A DNA stretch of 11,582 nt. Source: UBA8950 sp034411635 (lineage in GTDB: Bacteria > Chloroflexota > Anaerolineae > Anaerolineales > Villigracilaceae). How positions within the stretch are numbered: position 1 is the first letter of the stretch; every line of letters starts with the position of its first letter. Positions 1-7,062 of this stretch are shown here, in pieces. A program made the position numbers and the translations under genes. The notes beneath the pieces were generated by a model. It was given only the letters and a program-made list of their open reading frames with translations, was not told the DNA's origin and did not search any database. The stretch spans positions 1 to 11,582 of the forward strand of contig DAOUML010000002.1 in the NCBI GenBank assembly GCA_034411635.1, read 5' to 3'.

Positions 1-1094
1 AGCGACTGGCTGAGGCCTTTGCCCGGCGCGGACACGAAGTGACCATTCTGACTTCACACTTCGATAAGACCACGCCCGCCGAGGAGGTGCGTAACGGGGT
101 TCGGATTGTGCGCGCCCCGGTCGCCTTCCGCGTCAGCAAGGGCGTCATCATGCCAACTTTTGGCCTGCTGGCCTGGAAATATGTGGCAGAAAACGATGTC
201 GTCCAGTTGCACCTGCCGCAATTCGATGCGCCCGGTTTCGCCATGCGCGCCAGGGCGATGGGCAAACTGGCCGTGCTGACCTATCACTGTGACCTGCAAC
301 TACCCTCGGGATTCTTCAACCGGATAGTGAACGCAGTGGTGGACTTCCAAAACCACATGGCGGCCCTACTCTCAAACCACATCGTGACCTATACGCAGGA
401 CTACGCCGATCACTCGCCCTTCCTTTCACGCTACATGCGCAAGTTGACTCCCATTCTGCCGCCGGTGCAATTACCACCCGTTGCCCCCAGAGCGATTGAG
501 GCCTTCGCCCAAGCGCATAACATCGCCGAACGCAATCCCGTAATTGGCATGGCAACCCGTTTTGCCAGCGAAAAAGGCGTCGAAATTTTGCTCGAGGCCC
601 TGCCCGCAATTCTGCAAAAATATCCAAAAGCCCAGGTTTTGTTCGCCGGACAACACTTGAACGTGATGGGTGAGCAGACCTATTTTGAACGCCTGATTCC
701 AACCATCCGAAAATACGAACAAAGCGGAAACTGGACCTTCCTCGGTAATCTGAATCCGCAGCAAATGGCGGCCTATTACCCCAACCTGGATGTGCTGGTT
801 GTGCCCAGCCTGAACTCGACCGAAGCCTTTGGCCTGGTACAAATCGAGGCAATGATGAACGGGACGCCCAGCATCGCTTCGTCCCTGCCAGGCGTGCGCC
901 GTCCGGCCCAGATGACCGGCATGGGCAAGGTTGTCCCGATTGGCGATTCGGCGTCCCTGGCGGGCGCGGTGCTGGAGGTGCTGGCTGAGCCCGAAAAATA
1001 TCAGCGTGACCCGGCTGAAATTGCCGCTCCTTATGAGCCAGAACGCGTGGCCGAGGCGTATGAACAGTTATTTGCGCGCTTGCGCAAAACATAA
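1..1094 (+). CDS. Glycosyltransferase, GT4-like (GT-B fold), 5'-truncated by window edge
   Basis: The reading frame is open from base 3 to a TAA at 1092-1094, giving 363 visible residues. It begins with RLAEAFARRGHEVTILT, the usual second helix and strand of a GT-B N-terminal domain, so about 20-25 residues are missing to the left and the GTG at 39 is not the real start. The C-terminal domain has GMATRFASEKG (visible residues 182-192), whose Arg and Lys normally contact the nucleotide-sugar diphosphate. It also has an E-x7-E motif in EAFGLVQIE (Glu274 and Glu282), typical of retaining GT4 enzymes. Family knowledge says such enzymes transfer a sugar from a nucleotide donor to a lipid, glycan or other acceptor at the inner face of the membrane. 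The acceptor cannot be told from the sequence. No signal peptide or membrane segment is visible. The next gene starts 34 nt downstream on the same strand and may be cotranscribed. Confidence 0.88.
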   Translation, partial: RLAEAFARRGHEVTILTSHFDKTTPAEEVRNGVRIVRAPVAFRVSKGVIMPTFGLLAWKYVAENDVVQLHLPQFDAPGFAMRARAMGKLAVLTYHCDLQLPSGFFNRIVNAVVDFQNHMAALLSNHIVTYTQDYADHSPFLSRYMRKLTPILPPVQLPPVAPRAIEAFAQAHNIAERNPVIGMATRFASEKGVEILLEALPAILQKYPKAQVLFAGQHLNVMGEQTYFERLIPTIRKYEQSGNWTFLGNLNPQQMAAYYPNLDVLVVPSLNSTEAFGLVQIEAMMNGTPSIASSLPGVRRPAQMTGMGKVVPIGDSASLAGAVLEVLAEPEKYQRDPAEIAAPYEPERVAEAYEQLFARLRKT

Positions 1095-1113
1095 ACCTGA
1101 CGTGTATGTTTCC

Positions 1114-1120
1114 AAGGAGA
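1114..1120 (+). promoter_or_regulatory. Ribosome binding site of the lipoprotein gene
   Basis: AAGGAGA lies 8 nt before the ATG at 1129. It fixes that ATG as the start, although the same frame is open further upstream (from about 931) inside the glycosyltransferase gene. Confidence 0.75.
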
Positions 1121-1128
1121 TCAACATC

Positions 1129-1680
1129 ATGCAAAAAGCCATCCGGCCAATATTTCTTACAACGGTTTTCATGCTGTCCATTTTCTTGAGTGGCTGCGCT
1201 CCTGCGTCCACGCCTGAGCCCACGTCTGCGCCCACAACGCCCCCCGCCCCTCCAACACCGACCTCGCCACCTGAGCCAACAGCCACACCGGAATTGACCA
1301 CATCAGAAGCGTTTACAACCGCTGCCTGGCAAGCCTACCTGGGCAAAGATTTTGAGGGTGCCATTGAACTCGCCCAGGAGTGCATTCAGAGATGGGAAGC
1401 AGAAGCCATTGAGCAGCAAGCGGCGTTGGACAAAGCGCCTCCCATTGGAACCGTCACCAACGAACAAAAAGACACCGTCTTTTCTTATGCGTCCCTCAAC
1501 GATGTTGGTACATCGTATTACATCATCGCCATATCGATGGAAGAATTGGGCAAAATTGACGAAGCCAAAGCCGCCTATGCAGCAGCCATGGAACTGCCCT
1601 ACGCCCGCTGCTGGGACCCGCAAGGCTGGTTTTGGTCACCGGCCCAGGTGGCAAAACAAAACCTGGCGAAATTGCCTTAA
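1129..1680 (+). CDS. Small lipoprotein with Pro/Thr-rich linker and TPR-like helical domain
   Basis: The protein has 183 residues. Residues 1-22 form a lipoprotein signal peptide (basic start, hydrophobic core) ending in the lipobox LSGC, so Cys23 should be lipidated after signal peptidase II cleavage and the protein anchored outside the cytoplasmic membrane. Residues 24-57 are a Pro/Thr/Ser-rich, probably unstructured linker. Residues 62-92 and about 122-155 look like helical TPR-type repeats (AYLGKDFEGAIELAQECI; ELGKIDEAKAAYAAAMELP). The end, ARCWDPQGWFW at 159-169, resembles from memory a bacterial family often labelled 'tetratricopeptide repeat protein' or, probably wrongly, 'beta-glucanase precursor'. 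No catalytic motif is visible. It follows the glycosyltransferase gene by 34 nt and ends just before a strong terminator. Function is unknown; an extracytoplasmic protein-binding role is inferred only from the fold type. Confidence 0.85.
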   Translation: MQKAIRPIFLTTVFMLSIFLSGCAPASTPEPTSAPTTPPAPPTPTSPPEPTATPELTTSEAFTTAAWQAYLGKDFEGAIELAQECIQRWEAEAIEQQAALDKAPPIGTVTNEQKDTVFSYASLNDVGTSYYIIAISMEELGKIDEAKAAYAAAMELPYARCWDPQGWFWSPAQVAKQNLAKLP

Positions 1681-1690
1681 TATCGGAAAT

Positions 1691-1727
1691 ACATAAAAAA
1701 GACCCCTGCGTGGGGTCTTTTTTATGT
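1691..1727. terminator. Bidirectional intrinsic terminator between convergent genes
   Basis: A perfect 16-bp inverted repeat (1691-1706 and 1712-1727) surrounds a 5-nt loop. The core GACCCC/GGGGTC stem is flanked by six A on the left and six T on the right, so read from either strand it is a GC stem followed by a U run. It begins 10 nt after the lipoprotein stop and ends 25 nt before the nuoN stop, so it should end both the rightward transcript and the nuo transcript. Confidence 0.93.
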
Positions 1728-1752
1728 GGCGCTATACAGACGGGTTACATCG

Positions 1753-3204
1753 TTAGAACAAAGCCAAAACGGCCCGGCTGGCCCAGTCAAAGAGCGGACC
1801 AGGGAAGAAACTGACCAGAACGGTGGCAACGGCTGTCACGCCGATGACAATATCCAGCCAGCGTTCGCGGGTCACTTCGGGTTCGCCGGCGTGCATGTAC
1901 ATTTTGACCACCACGCGCAGATAGTAATAGGCCGAGACGAGCGTCGTCAGCACGCCGACGACAGCCAGGGGGTAGTATCCGCCGGCGATGACGGCGCTGA
2001 ACAGATAGATTTTTCCGACCAGGCCGAGGGTAGGCGGCAGCCCGATTAACGAGAGCATGAAAACGGTCATGGCGGCGGCCAGGAGCGGCTGGCGGCGTCC
2101 GAGGCCGGCGTAATCGTCAATTTTCAGTCCGCTGCCATCCGGCTTTTCGAGGGCAATCACCACCGCCCAGGCCCCGAAGGAGGTCAGGGTGTAGGCGGCC
2201 AGGTAAAAGAGCGCGGCGGCGATGGAGATGTCACGCACAGCCGGGTTGGCATACGGCACGAAGGCCATCAGGATATAGCCCGCCTGGGCAATGCTCGAAT
2301 AGGCCAACATGCGCTTGATGTCTGTCTGGGCGATGGCGACGAAGTTGCCGACCAGCATCGAAAGCGAGGCCAGCACAACCAGAATCTGGGTCAGGTCGGC
2401 GGCCAGGGCGGGCAACCCGACGGCGAAAACGCGCAGCAGGGCGGCGAAACCGGCCGCTTTTGCGCCGGCCGCCATAAAAGCCGTAACCGGGGTGGGCGCG
2501 CCCTGGTAGACATCCGGCAGCCACATGTGGAAGGGCACAGCGGCAACCTTGAAGCCGAAGCCGACCAGCATCAGCCCCGCGCCGACCAGCAGCAAGGGCA
2601 GGTTGACTGCGCCGGATTCGATAAAAGTGGCGATTTGAGCCAGCGAGGTGCTGCCGCTGGCGCCAAAACTCATCGCAATCCCATAAAGAATGAATGCGCT
2701 GCCAAACGAACCGAGCAGGAAGTATTTGATACCGGCTTCTTCGGAAGCCACCTTGGGCTGGGCGATGGCGGCCATCGCATAGAGTGGGATGGAGAACAGT
2801 TCAAGGGCGAGATAGACCACCAGCAGGTCACTGGCCTGGGACATGAGAATCATGCCGGTAACGGAGAACAGCAGCAGGACGTAGTATTCGCCGCGGGCAA
2901 TACCCATGCGTTGCAGGTAGTTGTAGGCCAGGCCAACGCCGAGCAGTCCCATGATTGCAAAGAGACAGGTCAGGAAGGTGGAGAACCCGTCCAGCATGAC
3001 CATGCCGCCGAACCCAACCGCTTCGCGCCCGAACTGGTTGAAGGCCAGGCCAAAGGTGAGAATCAGGCCGAGCGCGGCCAGCAGGGGCGTCGTCCCTTTG
3101 CGGCTGCGGGGGGCGAACAAATCGGCCAACAGGAGCAGGGAAGCCCAGGCCGCCAGGAAGATGGCCGGGAGGATGACTTCAAAATCGAGGGGTGTCAGGG
3201 TCAT
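1753..3204 (-). CDS. nuoN: NADH-quinone oxidoreductase subunit N (complex I, antiporter-like)
   Basis: The 483-residue membrane protein is the normal size for NuoN. It is one of three Mrp-antiporter-like subunits in the proton-pumping arm of complex I. Visible conserved residues are Glu135 in YLALELFSIP, Lys219 and His226 in FKVAAVPFHMWLPD, Lys297 in DIKRMLAYSSIAQAGY, and Lys398 in GLVGKIY on the broken helix near the end. These match the expected charged chain used for proton transfer. Hydrophobic segments run throughout, consistent with about 14 helices. I chose the ATG at 3204 because GGAG stands 5 nt before it; an in-frame GTG 15 nt further upstream would add MYGAF and overlap that site. 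It is the last gene of the operon, 48 nt after nuoM, and is followed by the shared terminator. Confidence 0.95.
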   Translation of the reverse strand: MTLTPLDFEVILPAIFLAAWASLLLLADLFAPRSRKGTTPLLAALGLILTFGLAFNQFGREAVGFGGMVMLDGFSTFLTCLFAIMGLLGVGLAYNYLQRMGIARGEYYVLLLFSVTGMILMSQASDLLVVYLALELFSIPLYAMAAIAQPKVASEEAGIKYFLLGSFGSAFILYGIAMSFGASGSTSLAQIATFIESGAVNLPLLLVGAGLMLVGFGFKVAAVPFHMWLPDVYQGAPTPVTAFMAAGAKAAGFAALLRVFAVGLPALAADLTQILVVLASLSMLVGNFVAIAQTDIKRMLAYSSIAQAGYILMAFVPYANPAVRDISIAAALFYLAAYTLTSFGAWAVVIALEKPDGSGLKIDDYAGLGRRQPLLAAAMTVFMLSLIGLPPTLGLVGKIYLFSAVIAGGYYPLAVVGVLTTLVSAYYYLRVVVKMYMHAGEPEVTRERWLDIVIGVTAVATVLVSFFPGPLFDWASRAVLALF

Positions 3205-3209
3205 AAACG

Positions 3210-3213
3210 CTCC
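3210..3213 (-). promoter_or_regulatory. Ribosome binding site deciding the nuoN start
   Basis: On the minus strand GGAG lies 5 nt before the ATG at 3204-3202. It favours this start over the upstream GTG at 3219-3217. Confidence 0.6.
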
Positions 3214-3220
3214 GTACACG

Positions 3221-3242
3221 CGTCGTCAAAATTCAGACGACG
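3221..3242 (-). other. Small inverted repeat in the nuoM-nuoN gap
   Basis: CGTCGTC (3221-3227) and GACGACG (3236-3242) can form a 7-bp stem with an 8-nt loop. It begins 7 nt after the nuoN SD in plus-strand coordinates, so in the mRNA it lies just upstream of that site. There is no U run, so it is not an intrinsic terminator. It could be an RNA processing or stability hairpin, or chance. Confidence 0.35.
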
Positions 3243-3252
3243 GGTGAAGGGA

Positions 3253-4764
3253 CTACGGCATGGCCGCCGAGAGCAGGGCAACCAGATTGTCGACGCTGGG
3301 GCCAATCAGGGCGAAGAAGGGCTGCGGGTACAGGCCAATCCAGAAGATGAAGACCAGCAGGGGCAGCAGGGTGGCGATTTCGCGCCAGTTCAGGTCACGC
3401 AGTTGGTGTTTTTTTGTGACTTCGCCCGCCGGGCCGAGGAACATTTTCTGGAACATGTAGAGCATGTAGACCGCCGCCATGATGACGCCAACCGCCGAAA
3501 GAGCGGCGAACCAGACCGAACCGTAGACTCCGCTGGCCGCGCCCCAGGCTCCCAGTAAAATGGTGAATTCGCCGACAAAGCCGTTCAGCCCGGGCAGGCC
3601 CATCGAGGACAGGGCCACAATCAGGGTAAGCGTGCCAAAGAGTGGGGTGATTTTCCACAAGCCGCCGTATTCCGAGAGTTCGCGGGTGTGGGTCTGTTCG
3701 TAGATGATACCGACCAGGAGGAACAACGCGCCGGTGCTCAGCCCGTGATTAATCATCTGCAAAATCGCGCCCTGGATACCAATCGAGTTCATGGCGAACA
3801 AGCCGAGCATGACAAAACCGAGGTGGCTGACCGAGGAATAAGCCACCAGTTTTTTGACATCGCGCTGGGCAAACGAAACCGCCGCGCCGTACAAAATGCC
3901 GATTACCGCCAGCGCGCCAATCACCGGCGCGGCCTGGATGGAGGCTTCGGGGAAGAAGGGCAGGTTGAAGCGCAGGAAGCCGTACGTCCCCATTTTGAGC
4001 AGGACGCCGGCCAGGATGACCGAGCCAGCCGTCGGGGCTTCGACGTGGGCGTCGGGCAGCCAGGAATGGAGCGGCCACATCGGGACCTTGATGGCAAAGG
4101 CGGCGGCAAAGGCGATGAAAAGCATCATCTGGGCCGCAGCCGGGACTTTGCCGATGATTTCAGGCGCCGAGAAGGTGCCGACATTGACTCCCAGCCAGAG
4201 TATCGCCAAAAGCATCAGGATCGAACCGGCCATTGTATAGAGGAAGAACTTGATGGCGGCATACAAACGGCGCGGGCCGCCCCAGATGCCGATCAGGAAG
4301 TACATCGGGACGAGGGTAAATTCCCAGAAAATGTAGAACAGGAATAAATCCTGGGCGACGAAGACGCCGGTCATGCCGACTTCGAGCAGCAGGAAGAAGA
4401 GCATGAAGTCCTTGACTCGCTCCTGCACGGCGGTCCAGGTCGAAAGGATGGCGATGGGGGTCAGGAAGGTCGTCAACAGGATGAGCAGGATGCTCAAGCC
4501 GTCTGCCGCCAGGTAGTAGCGGATTTGCCATCCGGCAACGTTAATCCAGTCGTATTGGGCGACCAGTTGCAGATCGGGGTTGGCGATGTCGTAGCGTCCG
4601 CTGAAGAAAAAGACCCACAAAGAGATGACAAACGTCACCAGCGACGTGACCAGGGCTGTCCAGCGCAGGGCGTCTTTTTGTTCCGATTTCAGGAACAGAA
4701 GGGCCAGCACGCCCAGCAGCGGGAAGAAGGTCACGATGGAGAGGGGTTCAAAGAGAAAATTCAT
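3253..4764 (-). CDS. nuoM: NADH-quinone oxidoreductase subunit M (complex I, antiporter-like)
   Basis: The 503-residue polytopic membrane protein is a normal length for NuoM/ND4. Conserved residues are Glu148 in FWEFTLVPMYFLIGIWGG, Lys226 and His233 in IKVPMWPLHSWLPDAHVEAPT, Lys257 in LLKMGTYGFLRF, the RDVKKLVAYSSVSHLGF segment (residues 301-317), and Glu399 in LNGFVGEF. A glutamate at this last site is what distinguishes NuoM from NuoL and NuoN, which carry lysine, so the assignment is firm. It sits between NuoN and NuoL in the proton-pumping arm. The start is taken as the ATG at 4764, with GAGGT 8 nt upstream. The in-frame TTG at 4773 overlaps that site and is less likely. The gene is separated from nuoL by 109 nt that are mostly heptamer repeats. 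Confidence 0.96.
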   Translation of the reverse strand: MNFLFEPLSIVTFFPLLGVLALLFLKSEQKDALRWTALVTSLVTFVISLWVFFFSGRYDIANPDLQLVAQYDWINVAGWQIRYYLAADGLSILLILLTTFLTPIAILSTWTAVQERVKDFMLFFLLLEVGMTGVFVAQDLFLFYIFWEFTLVPMYFLIGIWGGPRRLYAAIKFFLYTMAGSILMLLAILWLGVNVGTFSAPEIIGKVPAAAQMMLFIAFAAAFAIKVPMWPLHSWLPDAHVEAPTAGSVILAGVLLKMGTYGFLRFNLPFFPEASIQAAPVIGALAVIGILYGAAVSFAQRDVKKLVAYSSVSHLGFVMLGLFAMNSIGIQGAILQMINHGLSTGALFLLVGIIYEQTHTRELSEYGGLWKITPLFGTLTLIVALSSMGLPGLNGFVGEFTILLGAWGAASGVYGSVWFAALSAVGVIMAAVYMLYMFQKMFLGPAGEVTKKHQLRDLNWREIATLLPLLVFIFWIGLYPQPFFALIGPSVDNLVALLSAAMP

Positions 4765-4772
4765 GTTTTGCA

Positions 4773-4777
4773 ACCTC
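4773..4777 (-). promoter_or_regulatory. Ribosome binding site deciding the nuoM start
   Basis: On the minus strand GAGGT lies 8 nt before the ATG at 4764-4762. The alternative TTG start at 4773-4771 would touch the site itself. The site lies just outside the repeat array that fills the rest of the gap. Confidence 0.55.
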
Positions 4778-4784
4778 TGTCGGT

Positions 4785-4868
4785 GTTCGATAATCGAGAT
4801 TCGTTATTCGAGATTAGATATTCGGCGTTCGATGTTCGAGTTATCCAATATCGAATTATCGAATATCA
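4785..4868. repeat. Tandem heptamer array, TTCGA type, in the nuoL-nuoM gap
   Basis: Read on the plus strand in strict 7-nt steps from 4785, eight units follow: GTTCGAT, AATCGAG, ATTCGTT, ATTCGAG, ATTAGAT, ATTCGGC, GTTCGAT, GTTCGAG. From 4841 to 4868 the motif turns to the opposite orientation (TATCGAA, ATCGAAT-like units) with less regular spacing. The two halves are partly complementary: 4786-4794 with 4855-4863, and 4817-4824 with 4860-4867, so the transcript could fold. The array fills the gap between 5 nt after the nuoL stop and 7 nt before the nuoM ribosome binding site. It is AT-rich compared with its surroundings and no gene is visible in it. Confidence 0.85.
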
Positions 4869-4873
4869 AAGTT

Positions 4874-7000
4874 CTACTTCAACAATAAATAGCCAAGAAT
4901 CGCCACCACGCCCACCACAACGGCCAGGGCATAGTTGCGGATAAAGCCGGTTTGCACTTCGCGCAGGGTGTCAGAAGTTTCGCGCACCCAATCGGCCAGG
5001 ATGGTCGAGATTTTATCGACCACGCCCATATCGACCGGGTCAGCCAGGAAGCGGCTGATGTTGACGAAACTGGCGACGATGGCCGAGTTGTGGAACCACT
5101 CGTGCCAGAAATCCCAGTCGATGGTTTGGGACAGGAATTCGGACACGCGCACGTAGGGGCGGATGATGGCAAACTGGTAGGCTTCGTCGATGAACCATTT
5201 GTTTTCCATGCCGACAAAGGCCAGGCCAAGCGGCTTCGCCAACGGATCCGGGTCGCCACCTTCAAGCGATTTGCGCTGATAGAGGAACCACGAGAGCGCA
5301 ATCGCGCCCAGGGCCAGCACGGTTGAAAGGCCGGCCACCACAAAATCGAAGGGCGGGAACTCAACCTTGCCGAGCGTGTTTGCCAGCCAGTAGCCGAACT
5401 GGTGGAAGCCCTTGAAGGGCAGGTTCATGAATCCGCCCAGGGCCGAGAGAACGGCCAAAATCATCAGCGGAATGGTGATGACCAGCGGAGATTCCTCGGC
5501 GTGTTCAGCGGCTTCGTGGCGGGCCTTGCCGAAAAATACCATCCAGACCTGGCGGCCCATGTAGAAGGCGGTCAGAAAGGCGGCGACGCTCAAAATCCAG
5601 TAAATGTGCGGGAAGTGCAGCGCGGCATCCAGCAGGATTTCGTCCTTCGACCAGAATCCGGCAAAGGGGAAAATCCCGGCCAGGGCCAGGGTGCCGACCA
5701 TGTAAACCCAGAAAGTGACCGGCATGGTCTTGCGCAGTCCGCCCATGTTGCGCATGTCGCCGGGGTCAAACACTTCTTCATGATGGTCGTCAGCGTGGTG
5801 ACCGTGTCCATGATGGTGGGCGGCGTGATGGTGGCCGCGTTCCAGCCCCAATATAACGGAACCCGCCCCGAGGAAAAGCAACGCCTTGAAAAAGGCATGA
5901 GTCACGAGGTGGAACATCCCGGCGACATAGGCGTCCATACCAACTGCCGCAACCATGAAGCCCAACTGGCTGATGGTCGAGTAGGCCAGGACTTTTTTGA
6001 TGTCGTACTGGCCAACGGCGATGGTGGCGGCGAACAGGGCCGTGACCGCGCCGAGGGTGGCGACGATGTACTGGGCATCGGGCAGCAGACTGAAGATGGG
6101 CGCGGAACGGGCAATCAGATAAACGCCAGCAGTGACCATCGTGGCGGCATGAATCAGGGCCGAGACCGGGGTCGGGCCGGCCATCGCATCGGGCAGCCAG
6201 ACGTAGAGCGGAATTTGGGCCGATTTGCCAGCCACGCCGACAAGCATGAAGACGGTAATCAACAGGATAATTTCAGGCTGGACTTGCGCCAGAAGCGGCG
6301 CGCCGGCAAAGACGGCGTCAAACTGGAAGGAGCCAATGTGCCAGAAGATCAGGAAACCAGCAATCAGGAAGCCGAAATCGCCAACGCGGTTGGTGATGAA
6401 GGCTTTCTTGGCGGCGTTTGAGTTGGCCCACGAAGCGCGCCCGAGGGTGTCCATGTCGTACCAGAAGCCAATCAGCAGGAAGGAGGCCAAACCGACGCCT
6501 TCCCAGCCGACGAAGAGCATCAGATAATTGTCGCCGCTGACCAGAATCATCATCGCGGCGATGAAGAGGTTCATAAAAACAAAAAAGCGGGTGAAACGCC
6601 CGACATCGTGCTTGAAGCGCACATCCTCGTGCATGTAACCGATGGCGTAGACGTGAATGAGTGTGCCGACCCCGCTGACCACGAGCATCATCGTGACCGA
6701 GAGCGTATCGACGCGGAAGGCCCAATCGAGGGTTAGTCCCTGCCCTGAGACTGTCGAAGGGTCGCCGATGTGCATCCAGGTCAGGAAATTGACAATCGCG
6801 CCTTCGGGGTGTCCGGCCAGCGAAACAGCCTGCAAGACCGAGACCAGGAAAGCCGTCCCAACCGCCAGGCTGGCAACCGTCCCAACGCCTTTCTCGCCCA
6901 GGCGTTTGCCGAAAATCATATTGATAACCATGCCCACGACTGGAGCAAAGACAATCCAAGGGACGAGTCCGAAAAATCCGTTTGATTCATTTAGGGGCAT
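4874..7000 (-). CDS. nuoL: NADH-quinone oxidoreductase subunit L (complex I, distal antiporter-like)
   Basis: The 708-residue protein is the distal proton-pumping subunit, a little longer than the usual 610-670. Conserved residues are Glu167 in VGWEGVGLASFLLIGFWY, Lys259 in GVAGKSAQIPLYVWLPDAM, His284 in ALIHAATMV, Lys335-Lys336 in YDIKKVLAYSTISQLGFM, and Lys452 in FAGFWSKDEIL. The C-terminal part after about 590 should form the long lateral helix and its terminal anchor, ending in a hydrophobic segment (690-707). Two oddities exist. A loop at 390-407 has 11 histidines in 18 residues. Residues 80-86 (DPSTVSG) are encoded by a dispersed repeat element. The ATG at 7000 is preceded by AGGAG at 5 nt. 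The gene lies 106 nt after nuoK and 109 nt before nuoM, unlike the tight packing upstream. Confidence 0.96.
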   Translation of the reverse strand: MPLNESNGFFGLVPWIVFAPVVGMVINMIFGKRLGEKGVGTVASLAVGTAFLVSVLQAVSLAGHPEGAIVNFLTWMHIGDPSTVSGQGLTLDWAFRVDTLSVTMMLVVSGVGTLIHVYAIGYMHEDVRFKHDVGRFTRFFVFMNLFIAAMMILVSGDNYLMLFVGWEGVGLASFLLIGFWYDMDTLGRASWANSNAAKKAFITNRVGDFGFLIAGFLIFWHIGSFQFDAVFAGAPLLAQVQPEIILLITVFMLVGVAGKSAQIPLYVWLPDAMAGPTPVSALIHAATMVTAGVYLIARSAPIFSLLPDAQYIVATLGAVTALFAATIAVGQYDIKKVLAYSTISQLGFMVAAVGMDAYVAGMFHLVTHAFFKALLFLGAGSVILGLERGHHHAAHHHGHGHHADDHHEEVFDPGDMRNMGGLRKTMPVTFWVYMVGTLALAGIFPFAGFWSKDEILLDAALHFPHIYWILSVAAFLTAFYMGRQVWMVFFGKARHEAAEHAEESPLVITIPLMILAVLSALGGFMNLPFKGFHQFGYWLANTLGKVEFPPFDFVVAGLSTVLALGAIALSWFLYQRKSLEGGDPDPLAKPLGLAFVGMENKWFIDEAYQFAIIRPYVRVSEFLSQTIDWDFWHEWFHNSAIVASFVNISRFLADPVDMGVVDKISTILADWVRETSDTLREVQTGFIRNYALAVVVGVVAILGYLLLK
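5780..5833 (-). other. Histidine-rich loop in NuoL
   Basis: Codons 390-407 encode 11 His with Ala, Gly and Asp between them. The loop follows FFKALLFLGAGSVILGL and precedes the conserved MRNMGGLRKTMP, a place where family members normally have only a short linker. Metal binding is possible but not shown; a flexible polar insert is the simpler reading. Confidence 0.8.
6743..6761. repeat. Dispersed CCCTTCGAC...CTCAGGG element, in frame inside nuoL
   Basis: The plus strand reads CCCTGAGACTGTCGAAGGG, a 19-nt imperfect palindrome with CCCT/AGGG ends. On the coding strand it encodes residues 80-86 (DPSTVSG) of NuoL, in the variable loop before LDWAFRVDTLS. Its outer parts match the element in the nuoK-nuoL gap (7017-7059), in opposite orientation. 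Confidence 0.65.
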
Positions 7001-7015
7001 AATTGCTCCTCGACC

Positions 7016-7059
7016 GCCCTTCGACTGCGCCGCCAGGAGCAGGCGGCTCCGCTCAGGGC
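7016..7059. repeat. CCCTTCGAC...GCTCAGGGC element with nested hairpin, nuoK-nuoL gap
   Basis: The plus strand starts GCCCTTCGACTGC and ends GCTCAGGGC, giving an outer GCCCT/AGGGC pair. Inside it GCCGCC (7029-7034) and GGCGGC (7042-7047) form a 6-bp stem with a 7-nt loop. It looks like the common short form CCCTTCGACTGCGCTCAGGGC with about 20 nt of hairpin inserted in its middle. It lies directly upstream of the nuoL ribosome binding site (7006-7010) in the mRNA and resembles REP-type palindromic elements. Confidence 0.65.
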
Positions 7060-7062
7060 TGG

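Noticed and set aside
39..1094. GTG at 39 as the start of the glycosyltransferase
   Set aside because: The frame continues to the window edge and the upstream residues RLAEAFARRGHE are typical of the family.
931..1128. Upstream extension of the lipoprotein frame into the glycosyltransferase gene
   Set aside because: The extension would bury the signal peptide and lipobox. A good ribosome binding site sits before the ATG at 1129.
2527..3558. Long plus-strand open frame (343 codons) opposite nuoN and nuoM
   Set aside because: It crosses two firmly identified genes, is full of Gln, Glu, Gly and Arg as expected from the complement of hydrophobic codons, and has no recognisable domain. It is a shadow frame.
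4765..4873. Internal promoter for nuoM-nuoN in the L-M gap
   Set aside because: The AT-rich repeats give many weak TATAAT-like matches, but none is paired with a convincing -35 box; the repeat explains the composition.
5402..6421. Long plus-strand open frame (339 codons) opposite nuoL
   Set aside because: Same composition bias, no ribosome binding site of note, and fully antisense to a conserved gene.
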